Source: Pelargonium x hortorum
Lineage: Eukaryota; Streptophyta; Magnoliopsida; Geraniales; Geraniaceae
Length of the DNA: 64,000 nucleotides
Assembly (NCBI GenBank): GCA_036897525.1
Contig: JAYMTJ010000042.1
Span: 24,348 to 88,347, forward strand
Reading direction: 5' to 3'
Positions 46,959-58,272 of the stretch are shown here, one piece after another. The stretch's first letter is position 1, and every line of letters starts with the position of its first letter. Position numbers and translations under genes: made by a program. Below the pieces are notes generated by a model. The model did not search any database. It saw nothing but the letters and a program-made list of their open reading frames with translations, and was not told the origin of the DNA.

Positions 46959-47004
46959 AAAAGGAAAGGTATAAATAAAGGAAAAGGAAAGGTATAAATA
47001 AAGG
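46959..47004 (+). repeat. 23-bp perfect tandem duplication
   Basis: Two identical, directly adjoining 23-bp units (46959-46981 and 46982-47004) starting AAAAGGAAAGGTATAAATAA. The identity implies a recent slip or duplication in otherwise highly diverged DNA. Confidence 0.9.
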
Positions 47005-50000
47005 TATTTTAATTATTCTATTGGTAGCCTTGTTAGCACTCTTCTTATGATTATGAGCTAGACCTGTCTAGGATTGTCTTTATAGGGCCTACTGTTATCT
47101 ACTACTGCCAATAATTGGTCGAGGTCATTTTACCTTATAGATAATAGTAGTGTATTCTAGTGAGTTGAGGGTAGTTAGTTAAGAAGGATAATTTTTAGAA
47201 TATTGTCTATATACTATCCTAAACCTAGTAAGTTCAAGCTTTATCTCAAAATAAAATAGGGTTCTTTATAGCCAGCCATAAGTAACTCATTTTATTTGGT
47301 AAAGTGCTGAAAAAAGGTCTTAAAATAGCTTTGAAAAGGGGCATCCTCGTTGTAGGTTTTTTAGTGGATGCTTGCTAAAGTAGGTTCTAGTTATTTAAAA
47401 AGCTGTGTATCTTTCATTTTTGTTTAGCTTACGACTTACCAAGTGAAGGCCCTCACTGACTGAGGAAGTCAGACTTTGTTTTTTGAGTTTTCTGTTAAAC
47501 TTTAGTACTAGAAGTGCTGCCCTAGTTTATCCCAGAAAGGAAGAAAAAGAGGTAACCTTTGCAAGGATATAGCCCAGGTAGGAATTTCTGAGCAAGGCTT
47601 TGCCGGTATATTATAAAAAAAAGCTGGGATAACTTAAATTAGCCTTTCCATAATCCAAAAAACCTGTAAAATAACACATAAAAGCGGAATCCGCGACCTT
47701 AGAATCTCCTTTCTATTATAAAGGTGAAAGGTAAATACCAGACTACTCCCGGTGGAAAGTTAACAGTTTTTTCCAAGAATTCTCTATTGTATACGATCCC
47801 GATCCGGCTCCCTAAAGCTATGTTTTTAGACTTCCAAAAGAAAAGTGTCTTTATTCAATATTCAATCAAATCATAAGTACCTAAGATTTGACCCAGAATC
47901 TGTACCTTACTCTTAGGACTTAATTCCCTTTGTTCAAGCCTTGTTTATTGAGTCTTACTTTTCTTGACTTTATTTACTTGTTTCAGGATTTCACTTCTTT
48001 GAACTAGACCTTATTATGAGCTTAGAGAAATATCTCGTTCAGTTCAAAGGGTTCTCTATAGCTTTGAGTACTTCCTTCCATAAGCAAAGACCTCCATTTG
48101 CTTTGGGCTAGATTGATCTTCTTTAGCAAACAATACTGTACTTCATAGTAGGTCACACTGGCTTTAAAAAGTTCCTAGCTTCCAAAAGAGTAGAGTGACT
48201 GACTAAGAGAATGAAATGAGACTCTATACTTGAATACTCTTAGAATTTTAATCTTCTTAGTTCTTAGTAATGTAATTGCACAAGTTTTTAGATCTTTTCT
48301 GGGCCTACAGATAGATATAGTAGACCTTGTATTTATAAAAAGCGTAACTCTGATGCTAACAACCCTGTCTTTCAAGGACCAAAGGAAATTCTTGTTTCAG
48401 AACGAATTTGATAAAGTGAGCAATGAGGTTGCTAGGAATTGCTAAAGGTTTTTTACAGTCTAACTCTACACAGACTCACGGTGACAAAAAACAAAAACTG
48501 GTTTAGGACCGGAACTCCCTTTTTGCCCGAGGGACCTGGTTCCCTTTATATTATATATTTCCAAAGAGTACCCGTTTTAGTATCACGGATTTCTTAGAGT
48601 TTGAACGAAATGAAATTAAAGCCTTAGCGACTAGAAATAACTTATAAGTTAAAATTCTTTTTTTTCAAGTATGTATCACTAGGAACTCCCTGTATAGTAT
48701 AGTAAAATAAAGTATTCTCACGCAGCGGGAATCCTTTTCAATCCCGGTCGCACTTTTTTTCAGAGAAGATTAAGGGAGCCCCATTAATTAGCTTTTACTT
48801 TGAGTTTCAGGGTTGCGCAGGGTTCTCTATTATAGCTACTCTGTACCAAGGCTCCCTTTGACAATTCCATTAATAAATAAGGGTCCATAAGGAATTGATT
48901 TAAACAGGTGTATTGCATTTGTAAACTAGTTTTAGTTCTAGAAGCTCTAGTCATTTTCTTACAAGAGGAGAATGCTCATAAAAAACACCCTATAGCCATT
49001 GGATTTCCTATCTGTTACAAGCCCATTCCTGATAAACCTTTTACTTTTTATTAACCGCAAGTCTAAATTTCCTTGAGCCCTTGTTTTATACTAAGCATCT
49101 TACACAACAGTACGGGACTTCACATACCCTTTTATTAAATATTAAATATGTCAGCAACTTTTTTTACCAATTTTGGAAGCCCTAGTAGTAACTTTTGAGG
49201 ACTCTGCTCTTTGTATTATGAATTTAGAAAGGGTCCCCCTTTTTTTTTTACGGGGCGTACCTTTACATGATATGCTAAATGTCAGATATTGACTCTTTTT
49301 GTTTTCTTTAGAAATAAGACTGAGGTTATACATGTAAATTGAATCCCTTAGAATTTAGAATAACTCCTAGCAAACCATATTCTATATTAAGTAAATACAA
49401 AAAATCATCGATATGAGAAAGCTTCCCATTAAGGAACAAGCTACACTAAGAAAACAGCTCTTATAAATATTAAAATTTCGAAGTTAAAGCTATACAATAA
49501 CAAGAGTCAAATTAATGGGATATATTTTAGAATATTTAAATGCCTCTATTAGTCATTTAGCTACAGAACTCTACTTTCCGGAAAAGGCTTCGCTGTACTC
49601 CTCTCCTATATCTAATCATTTTAAGTTAAGCAAAGGATATCATATAAATAAGATAAATAAGAATTTCCAGATTAAGGACAATACCATAAAACCAATACCT
49701 ATAAATTAGATCACTTATAACTTTTCATAAAACTTGGGAAATTGCCCTAGTTAAAGCTTTAGCTAGAAATTCCTTTTTAGTTTTAGTTCGGTCGTTTATG
49801 TACTAACGAGTATAGAAAATAAGGATTCAAAAATGACTTAATGAAAGCTTTAACAGCTTCTGATCATCTAAAGTTCCTGAGGAAAGAGCAAACCCCAGCT
49901 CCTTGTGATCTCTGTCAAACTTATCTTATACTACGGGCCCTTTATACATTATAAAGCTTTTCACTTTCAATTTGTCTTTTACTTAACAGCAGTCAAACTC

Positions 50001-50060
50001 TTTGGATATAATTACGGAAGTATCCTGTTTCGCCCAAAAGGCAGCTACATCTGAGTGCAT
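47005..50060. other. non-coding block
   Basis: No supported gene. Open frames of 60-71 codons at 48175, 48230, 49151 and 49515 lack recognisable motifs and do not adjoin a leader element. Confidence 0.45.
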
Positions 50061-50067
50061 CTAAAAA

Positions 50068-50253
50068 ATGACACGTGCTAAAGTCGACCCAGGAATACCC
50101 AGAAAGCTTGTTAATAGAGAATCCCCTCTACAAACCCGTACCAAGCAAAAGCCCCTTCAGAATAAAGAAACTTTGTATTTGATGGCCTATACGAAAGATA
50201 TCACACGAGTTATCTCCAGGAAAACTCGAGACAAATTTAGAAAAAGACTTTAA
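50068..50253 (+). CDS. hypothetical basic frame
   Basis: Sixty-one residues from an ATG with no purine run or leader upstream. Very rich in Lys and Arg (IPRKLVNRESPLQTRTKQK, then ISRKTRDKFRKRL at the end), with no membrane segment. It is first in a set of four non-overlapping plus-strand frames of 61-73 codons within 1.4 kb (50068, 50796, 51017, 51267), a denser cluster than elsewhere in the window. Only 51017 has independent support. Confidence 0.18.
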   Translation: MTRAKVDPGIPRKLVNRESPLQTRTKQKPLQNKETLYLMAYTKDITRVISRKTRDKFRKRL

Positions 50254-51004
50254 TATCTCCTCCTTTAGCAGCAACAACTTTTCAACTCACAGCTTTCTAT
50301 TAATACAAAAATGGTTAGAGGATTTACATTGCATGATAAAGATTCTCTATCCTTAATGTCTCTTTCTTTACAAAGAAAGATTTTCTTTAGACTGATTTGC
50401 CTACGTCATAAAGGGATCGCTTCGCTTGCTTTGATTTTATATAACTCCAATGAGAAGAAGGAAGAAGACATTCAAACAAGTTAAGGATTCTTCTCTTTCC
50501 TATGCTATCTATTCTTCATTAGACTTCACAAACACAGAACACAAGACAAGCTTCCTAATTACCCGGAATACTAAAACCAGAATAGGAAGTCCCCTTTTAA
50601 TTAAGAATATCCCCTTAAATGCAAATTAAATGAAAGTAAAGTAGTATAAAAGAGATAGGAGTTCTATCCTTATTAGGTGTAGGTATCACTAGAGCCCTAT
50701 TGGTTCACTAGGAATAAAGTATCGAAAACTAGTTCAAGTAGGAATGATAGTAGGTCAATTGGCAGTCGTAGGCTAATGCTAATCATTCACTTTTATTGAT
50801 TTCACATCTATATAAAACAACTTTTTTCCGTAGTAGAAATGTGAACAGCAAATTGAGTGAGTTCTACTATAGAAAGCCCTCAAATCTATCAATTTTTATG
50901 ATCATTTTGAGGAGACGTATATATGATAAAGTAATAAACACCTTTTTTCCTAGGGAAGACTCTATAAGAAAACCTAAAAAGTAGGCAAGTATGCTTGTGC
51001 AAAA

Positions 51005-51080
51005 TCAATAAAAGAGATGTATTCAAGATTCTCTCAAGGCTATATACTCTTTAACGATAAGATACAGAGAACAAGAGTCA
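51005..51080 (+). promoter_or_regulatory. leader element copy 8 (structured)
   Basis: Box ATCAATAAAAGAG-ATG, TCAAGGC in place of CTAAGGC, then stem arms ACTCTT/AAGAGT (51046-51051 and 51073-51078), six perfect pairs, around AACGATAAGATACAGAG. Neither arm matches the arms of any other copy, but pairing is complete. The CC-rich block upstream is not clearly conserved. Confidence 0.68.
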
Positions 51081-51208
51081 TTATTCCTGAAAGAGTTGCA
51101 CTTATTGTCAGTGTTTTGTTTACTGTATCTGCAGCCAGGCCAGGGAAGTCAGTTCACCCTAAGGGGAGAGTCAAGCCCAACGAACGGGTATCTGCGTTAA
51201 GAAGATAG
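51017..51208 (+). CDS. hypothetical small membrane protein, leader-linked
   Basis: Sixty-three residues from an ATG preceded by ATCAATAAAAGAG, a drifted version of GTCGGTAAGAGAG. Asp-Lys falls at residues 14-15 (GYILFNDKIQRTR), exactly as in the frames at 42259 and 42689, and ILFNDKIQRTRVIIPER is close to the relic LFYNDKQVRQRRISPR in leader copy R2. A moderately hydrophobic segment (VALIVSVLFTVSA, about 28-40) is followed by a basic tail (RPGKSVHPKGRVKP). The N-terminal region contains the leader stem-loop. Family-internal conservation makes this better supported than its length suggests; function unknown. Confidence 0.4.
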   Translation: MYSRFSQGYILFNDKIQRTRVIIPERVALIVSVLFTVSAARPGKSVHPKGRVKPNERVSALRR

Positions 51209-52255
51209 CTCTAGTTAGGAAGTAAAAGCAATAAAGTCAGCAGGAAGAACTCGAAGAAAGGCTTCATTGGTATTGGCAAGACAAGAAGAAGTAAGTCAAG
51301 AAGACAAAACAAAGTCCTTGGGTTATCTTGTATGTGTGGTCCAGAATATTCTCTTTGAGATAGAGATTTATAGAGCTATTGAACCTCCTATTAGCAAGGT
51401 AAACCTGATACTATGTTTTCCAATATATCTTGATCTGGTTATCTGTATCTCTTGGGAACTCTTTCCTTATGTTGCAGTAGTCCATTAATGGTCGAAGGGG
51501 ACTTTCCTAATTCATGGTTCATGTTCGATAGGTAGTTCTTACGTATTTGAGACAGGTTATGAATACTACAGCACCCATCCGAAGCTGGAGGATAACTGAG
51601 CTGTCGGTAAAGGCGAGCTTGGAATGTACTTATCCGATCTAATAGCCGGTACCGGTAAAGGTATTGATTCTCTTTCCTTTGGAGTCTATTGCTAGGATAA
51701 ACTAAACCTGATACTTAATTGAACCTCTAATATTCTTGTGTTCTAATGCTGGTGATGGTATAGCTGGGTTCTTCCTATAAGAAGTTTGGTTTAGAGTTTT
51801 CGGAGGTTCGTAAAGAAAATTGGTAATAAATAGTTGGCTTTGGTATTCCTTTCCTTATTGGGTTTCTGAATGAAGGGGAGCTTCTTGTAGCTATTTGTTG
51901 TATTAACTAGATTTGGAAGTATCTTGCCAATAGAGTACTTTCTAATTAAATTCTTAACGTGGTCAAGGGATAGCGCTTTTTTCTAGCTTTTTCGGTAACT
52001 TAATTAAACAAAGTGAAATATTATATTAAGAGAGGTCAAAACACTTTGCATTGCAGTTTGACTCAAAGACTTTAAGCGGTTACTGCCCTATACCCAAGGT
52101 CTTTTTTACATGCATATTTAAGAAATAGCCTTTCTGGAAAAGTAATTACTGAAAAGAGAACGCTAGTGTATGTAAACTTCCTTAGACAATCTTGCTTAGT
52201 TCGAGGTAACAGATTAGATAGAAGACTTATTAAGACTGATCTATAATAAAAAGAA

Positions 52256-52366
52256 GAATGACTATAACTAGATAATAAGAAAAACTAGAACACATATAGA
52301 TTATTAAGACCTATAACTATAACTATAACTATAAGACTATAAGAAGACTGACTATAACTAGATAAT
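52256..52366 (+). repeat. ACTATA tandem repeat flanked by a direct repeat
   Basis: ACTATA-type units at 52311-52342 lie between two copies of GACTATAACTAGATAATA (within 52256-52277 and 52345-52366). This layout could have arisen by slippage from one copy. Confidence 0.75.
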
Positions 52367-52592
52367 ATCTATATCTACTATTAGCTACTAGGGAATAGAC
52401 TTTCTGCTGACAAATTCCTGAAAGCCTTTTCTAAAATCTACACTAAGTTCTGGTTATTTGAAACACCTCTCACTAGAAAGAACCTCCAAAGACTCTTATA
52501 CTTAAGTATACATTTAGAGAATTCCGGTCTAGGTTAATCTCTAAACTCTAGCAACCATCGACGGAGGTCTACCCTTTGACTGCTTGCATGAC

Positions 52593-52625
52593 CTGATACT
52601 GATACTGATACTGATACTGGTACTG
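52593..52625 (+). repeat. CTGATA tandem repeat
   Basis: Five CTGATA-type units; the fifth carries a G. Confidence 0.85.
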
Positions 52626-55600
52626 AGTTCTCATAGCTACCCGGAATTGATGTCTTGTGTGAAGGACAGTCAAAGAAATAAGTATAGAGGTTACATTTTC
52701 TTATAAAATATCCACAAAACCCCCTTTTTTAAATAAGCAAGCCTTTTCTTACTTTATAACTAATAGAAAATCCTTTGACTAGGTGATATATACCTAGTTG
52801 TGGGGCTCTCAAAAACCCCTAAAAGTCATTTTTTAACTTCACATATCTCTTTATTTAACCTTAAATTAAAGTGGATCTTTTTGTATTATAAAAAACAAAC
52901 TTTTAGATTCATAAAACTCTTAAGTAGTACCTAAGCGGGGATCTCTAAGCTAGCAGTAACCGCTCAAGAATCAACTTCTTGCTATGTTAATTACTTATTA
53001 CATAAGGGTTTTAGGCATAAGCTCGCAAAATTGTCCTATATTTCTTTCATAAAGCGTTTCCGAGAGAAAGGGTGAAAATCCATAAATTAGGAATATTAGA
53101 CAGAGATACAGCACGGCAAAAAACTAATCTATGAGATATTTTTTGATTTTTTACATCGGATACAAAAAACGAACCCATAGTAGTAGTATAGTAACCCCTA
53201 AGATAGGCATAAGTATGCTTTTTGGTAAGACCTAGAGATAATCTAGAATTTTTACGCGGGAGCCCCCTCTTGTAATGCATCCTTTTTTAGCTATGTAATT
53301 TTGAGTGCTACTTAATAACTTATTCATTAGGCAACAACTTTTGTATCAACGTTTATTATTCATAATTGTTCCTTTAACTTTGTAAAAGCAGTTGATAAAC
53401 AAAATGAAAGGAAATGCAGAAGAGTTGCTAAGTCCATTGAGTATGATTCGCCTTTATCTGATCGAGAATAAGCTAAGTTATTAAAAACCTGGAATTGATT
53501 GATTGATCCAAAATAAGGTAAAACTTTCTTTTACCGGGGGGGCCGCGGGTCGTATAAGGGGTAGATCCATAACATTATCCTCCCGAAAGTAGGCAACTAA
53601 TAAGATAAAAAGCTTTATGGGCTAATTTTGAGTAGGGTTATCTATGTCTGCCCTTTCTTACTGAAGTAAGTCAACGAGTCCCTTCCTTGGAAGGGGGTCC
53701 CGTGGAATTTCCCAAATACGGAACAGTATAAATTTTTGTAGTTTAACATTAACTTTGTACTCAATGAATTGATTGCCAATCATAACCCGATCCTTTATTT
53801 AATTACGGTAATATTTTAATCGTATCTTAACAGAATTGTAGTTAAATCTACCATGTAACTTTAACTCCAGCTCCTAAAATTATCTCCTTTTGCTAGTTTA
53901 AGAGATTAGTGTTTCATATCTACTCTAGTGATTTAGAGAGTTTACTTAATGTTTCTAAGACAAAATCCTATATTATATGAGATAGACAACGTTTAAAAAA
54001 CTTTAAGAAATGATTCGAGCGGGTTTTGTTAACTTGAGCCATTTTTTTTCACAATAGCTAAATTCGGTAGTTCGTTCTAGGAGTTATTCTTTTTTAATAC
54101 CCACCTCGGAGTACTCATTTTAGCCGATCGGTAAATAAGCCAAACCCCATAAGAAAAGAGCTCCTTTTTGTCACAAGTAAAGCCTTATCAGGTAGGGGTC
54201 ATTTTAACAGCCAGAATTAATCGGACCTGTGGTATAATAAACTAAGGAAAAAAAACTTGGCAATTTTCCCTTGTAGCCATCAATAGGGAAGTTAGATTTA
54301 GATATAATAACAGGAGTATCAAGAGAGGATTCTCTGGCCCGTTTTAAAGTAGATCTAAGACCTTATTAAAAGAAAAGTTAAGGAAGTTGAACCTTTCCTA
54401 ATCGATAATATGGGTAATGAAAAATAAAGTAAATTGAATAAAGAAGGGGATAGCTTTCTTAACCCTAGGAGGTGATAACTAGAATATTGGTCTGATTGTC
54501 AAAAAGTATTTGACTCTTAAAACCCTGTTCAGCTATTCCTATGTAATTGAGGGGTAATAATAAGGGAATTTTTTATAGGTTTCCCTGGAAGTGGAGTACT
54601 CAGTTTCTTTGTAAGTCTTTTTTTCTATGCAAGAGATTGCAACACCTTTATTAGACTTTAGGTTTCCGGTCAAAGAGGAGGCTTTTAGCGGGGAGTAGGG
54701 TAGGCACCCGTTTTTTGTAGTTTTAGGGTTAATAAAAGGGAAAGTCTCGTCTGGAATTAGATAAATGGATCCATTTCGTTGGAATCTAAAAAACTTTTAA
54801 TTACCACAGAGCTGTTAAGATAAGGTTTACCCATAAAGTTAAGACATGAAAAACTTGTACAAGTTTTCAATTCCGGATAATAAGAAAGGTGCTGGGGCAG
54901 TCATTTTATAAGTCTGTTTCTTTGATTCAATTTTTAGTTAGTGATACAAGCATAAGTTTCCCCTCTTTTGTAACTACTTTTATAAGGATTCTACGGATAT
55001 CCTAGCTACTACAGTAGGTACAATAGCTATAGCTGTCAAGAGTACAACCGGTTATAAGACAGACAAGTCTTAAGAAGAAGAAGAGTATAACTCTTATATA
55101 AGTTACAGCTATGAAGAGTAATAAAGCTCTTATCAAGAGTCAGATACAGCTACAGCTACAGAATTCAGGGATACAGAAAATAAGGTAGTACAAGGGTATG
55201 AAAGTCAGTATGAAGTTTTTTTTTGTGCCTATAAATAGGGTATGTAGGAAATCCTAATAACAGATAGCCTTCTAATCTAAGAAGTCAATTAATAAAGAAC
55301 CTAAGGAAACTAATGAATAACAAGCTATGTTTCTAGTTCGTAAGTCCTTGTTTAAGCACTCAAAGGGAAGGGGTAACCTTATTAACAGAGAGCCCAGTTA
55401 AGTACTTAGAGGAATAAGTAATAAAAAAACCATATCTACGGTTAGGTATTAAGAAAACTCAAAAGAATTAGAATTACTATGATTGTGTAGAAAAGAAAAA
55501 GAAAAGGACTTATTGGAAAAGCTCTAGCTTAAGCCTCTCGATTGGAGCTTCCCTACTGCTAATAACTGAATAACAGTTAGAGCCCCTCTCCTTTTTTCGT

Positions 55601-56100
55601 GGATCCTCTTGAACATGGATACCCGGGAAGTAAGCTATCCAATTCAATAAACAAAGAAGAATACGGCTGCTTTTAGATTTAGAATCTTAACCTCATAGGA
55701 CCACGGATCTAGGAGGTCCTCTTTTTTTAAGATGTAAAACATATTTGACTGGGGGAGTACCATATCACTAGCAATACTAAGAACTTGACAGCGAATGCTA
55801 TGCTAATTTAGAAAGAAGTTTAGAAAATTATAAGTATTCTGCCCTTAACTTTTCGTTATACCTTTGAAAAGGCTATTGTGACTAAGACTATAACTTTTTT
55901 TTATATATTCTTCAAACAGCCTAGTATAGATAGAGGTAGTATAAGATAAGAGTTTAGTATTATTAAATAACTTAGTTTTAGAAATATTTGTCTTCTTTTT
56001 ATTAATAGTTATAGTATCTATCAATAAGTATAGGAGTTCTTAGTTTTATGTATTCTATGTAAGTTCTCTTTAATAGTTGTAGAAAAGTCTAGATAGTACT

Positions 56101-56226
56101 AAGGATAATTCCTCATTGCCCTTTGTGCTTATCGATAAAGAGGGTAGAGCCTTAGATACTTATTGAGTCCATCCATATTACCTTACCGAGTCACCATTCT
56201 TGGTTAGGACCTATAGAGTAGATAGA
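56101..56226 (-). promoter_or_regulatory. leader element copy R4 (structured)
   Basis: On the minus strand: ACCAAGAATGGT hairpin, GACTCGGTAAGG box, ATGGACTCAATAAG, CTAAGGC, stem arms CCTC/GAGG (plus-strand 56111-56114 and 56140-56143) around ATCGATAAGCACA, then GAGGAATTATCCTT. The ATG lies 13 codons before Asp-Lys, as in the intact frames, but codon 7 is TAA, so the frame is closed. Confidence 0.75.
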
Positions 56227-56229
56227 CCA

Positions 56230-57370
56230 CCTTACACTATGAAGACCATAAAATAAAGAAAGACCTCAAATCAAAGAGTAAAAAAAGGACAAATTGACTG
56301 CTGGAAAAGCTTATATATATTGATTGAAAACCTCCGCAAATTGGAAAGAAAAAGCCTAATTAAAAAGCTAATCACATTGTAGGTTTGTAAAAAAAGAAAA
56401 GGGGGGAGTTTCAATTTTAGAAAGTAAAGTCTTAAAGTATAGGGTAACCTGTACGTACATTCAGGCATTCTCAGCTCTTTTCAAGATCGGCGATTTATTC
56501 TTGCAAAAAATATGACATAGTATAAATTACGGCGCACCTGGTATATATTCCCCTTTAGTCCAAGAGTTATATATAAATTCACTATATAGGGCTTCGTCAA
56601 AACAAGTGCAACCTTGCTTCCTTTTGTTCAAAAAGGGCCCCTCTTTTCAAATTATCTATCAAACTTCTCGCTTCTCGACTAACTACTGCCGGAGTTCCCC
56701 GCAGAAATTCGGAATTGAAATTCAGTAACTGTATAGCGTAAATGTTCAGGGTCTTTTGGAAACTTAAGGATAGGGTCTAATTTGGGGACCCCTTATTTTA
56801 TTTTGGCTAAATTTAAGGTTTGTCTGCAGTACTAGGCTTTCTAATCTGATTAAGCTGAGTCAGCAAATAGAAAGGATTCCCTAAAGGATAATGGGTTTGC
56901 TATATTGTATTAAATATACAAACAAGAAAAAAATGTTAACCTACTAGAAAAGTTCATAACACCAATTTAGCTAATAAACGGACTTCCAGTTTCAAATAAA
57001 GTAGTCTGCCCTTATAAGAATAAAAACCTGGAAATTATATGAGAAAGTACCCAAAAACACCTAAATTGACTGGTTAGTACAAGATTGAGTTAGGTTTCTA
57101 GTTGATGGGATTTTCTAATTTATAGGGAAGTGCTATCTTAATATAGTAGAATCCAGCTTATAGAATCCTGCAGATAGACGAGAAGTCATTCTGGTTTTAT
57201 AGTCTTTATAAGAGATAAGGGATAGCTACATGAGAAGTTTCTTGGGCAGTATCCTCTTCAGGTGGGGTTGGCAGGGTTTCTGGTAAATAGGTTCAACAGG
57301 TGGTAGTTTTCTGGGTCATATTGTGTAAGGTGGTCTATCCGGGTTTATGATAAGGAGAGCATAGTACAAG
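56230..57370. other. non-coding block
   Basis: No gene identified. The last 200 bp are G/T-rich, and the minus strand there continues the coding-like composition of the relic at 57376. Confidence 0.4.
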
Positions 57371-57375
57371 ACTTA

Positions 57376-57504
57376 GCTCTGTTCTCTAGGACCTTCAGCT
57401 CGTGTTAGGGATTTCTTAGATATTTGATAGAGGTATTTACCTTCTATTAGCCTCTGTTCGTGGTAGAGTTCCTCGGTCTTTGAGATAGGGTCTGTTGAGT
57501 CCTT
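57376..57504 (-). pseudogene. unidentified coding-like relic
   Basis: A 43-codon piece between TGA and TAA on the minus strand, strongly hydrophilic (KTEELYHEQRLIEGKYLYQ). Further along the same strand, in another frame, comes LPETLPTPPEEDTAQETSHV. The Glu/Pro/Thr make-up is unlike the Leu/Phe-rich random frames of the window. Stops and frame changes rule out an intact gene. It directly precedes (on the opposite strand) leader copy 5. Confidence 0.2.
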
Positions 57505-57559
57505 TCAAGTAGTCAGTTTTGAGTTTTGCGGTCGTTCCTGTTGGGCATAATGTGTAAGT

Positions 57560-57712
57560 ATGTACTATCAGGATACTATATAATGACCTAACTTCCTAAC
57601 CATAAGAATGGTTACTCAGTAAGAGAGATTTACTCACTATACAACTAAGGTATACTCCTCGTCAACGATAAGAGCATAAGCAGGAGGCATTCTCTCCTTA
57701 ACTTAAACAAAT
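57560..57712 (+). promoter_or_regulatory. leader element copy 5 (structured)
   Basis: ATACTATATAATGACC, TAACTTCC, an AACCATAAGAATGGTT hairpin, ACTCAGTAAGAGAG box, CTAAGG, stem arms CTCCT/AGGAG (57655-57659 and 57682-57686) around AACGATAAGAGCATAAG, and TCTCCTTAACTT. The start position is ATT rather than ATG and codon 7 is TAA; beyond it the frame reads ILLVNDKSISRRHSLLNL, matching the family. A dead copy of the ORF. Confidence 0.78.
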
Positions 57713-57720
57713 ACTCATAA

Positions 57721-57790
57721 CTACCCTAAGGTCCGTATCCTCCTTATCGATAAAGGCATAGGGCATGAGGAAGTTAATAAAGGATTTATA
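57721..57790 (+). promoter_or_regulatory. leader element copy 6 (3' half)
   Basis: Tandem to copy 5. CTAAGG, stem arms TCCTC/GAGGA (57740-57744 and 57769-57773) around CTTATCGATAAAGGCATAGG. The frame KVRILLIDKGIGHEEVNKG is open and closest to LILPKDKYIGQEEFYL of the 42259 protein. No GTCGGTAAG box or start codon is present, so it is a partial copy. Confidence 0.65.
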
Positions 57791-58200
57791 ACAATCCAAT
57801 AAAGCTACTCACTACTCAATCAAACAAGCTAAAGAACTCCTGGTTAAAACAAGTCAATTAAAGGCATTTATCGGCTAGAATAGAAGTCTCTCCTATCCTA
57901 ATTAATATCCTCTAACAATAGTTAGAAAAATAAGATAGATCTGTCTTTATAGCTCTAAGGAAAGGTATATCTCCGGCACAGCTATTAAGGATGTAGGTCT
58001 GATGAGTAAGAAACAACGAGTCAATCAGAAGTGTTATACGATTTGAACTCTTGTATTCTGTACTCTGTTTTAAGTCTAAACTCTGTATAAAGGTTTATAA
58101 GGACTTTGTAAATTAGATAATCCAAGAATACATATTTTCTTATTTAGAACGCGTTATAGGCGGGATATTCAGAAGGAAAGAATTCTGGTCTTGCTACAGT

Positions 58201-58262
58201 TAAGTGGACTTGAACCTATGGAATTTGAACTGAAATTGCTCTGCTCTACTACCGGTAATTTG
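58201..58262 (-). tRNA. tRNA-like relic
   Basis: On the minus strand: GGTAGTAGAGCAGAGC, then CAAATTCCATAGGTTCAAGTCCACTTAA. Its T-arm half matches the relic at 33291-33350. D-stem and T-stem are both unpaired and the anticodon region gives only AATTT/AAATT. It abuts the perfect palindrome at 58253. Confidence 0.3.
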
Positions 58263-58272
58263 GAAATTACCG
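58253..58272. repeat. 20-base near-perfect palindrome
   Basis: CGGTAATTT and AAATTACCG around a GG centre, nine pairs. It lies at the 5' edge of the tRNA-like relic. Confidence 0.85.

Larger units (their letters stand above)
51490..56100. other. non-coding block
   Basis: 4.6 kb without a supported gene. It holds the ACTATA and ACTGAT simple repeats at 52.3 and 52.6 kb and palindrome-dense AT-rich DNA from about 52.7 kb. Confidence 0.5.

Noticed and set aside
47130-47170. Possible further leader copy (ATAGATAATAGTAGTGTATTCTAG)
   Set aside because: It resembles the reverse complement of the CTATAATACTACTA block, but no GTCGGTAAG box or stem-loop follows.
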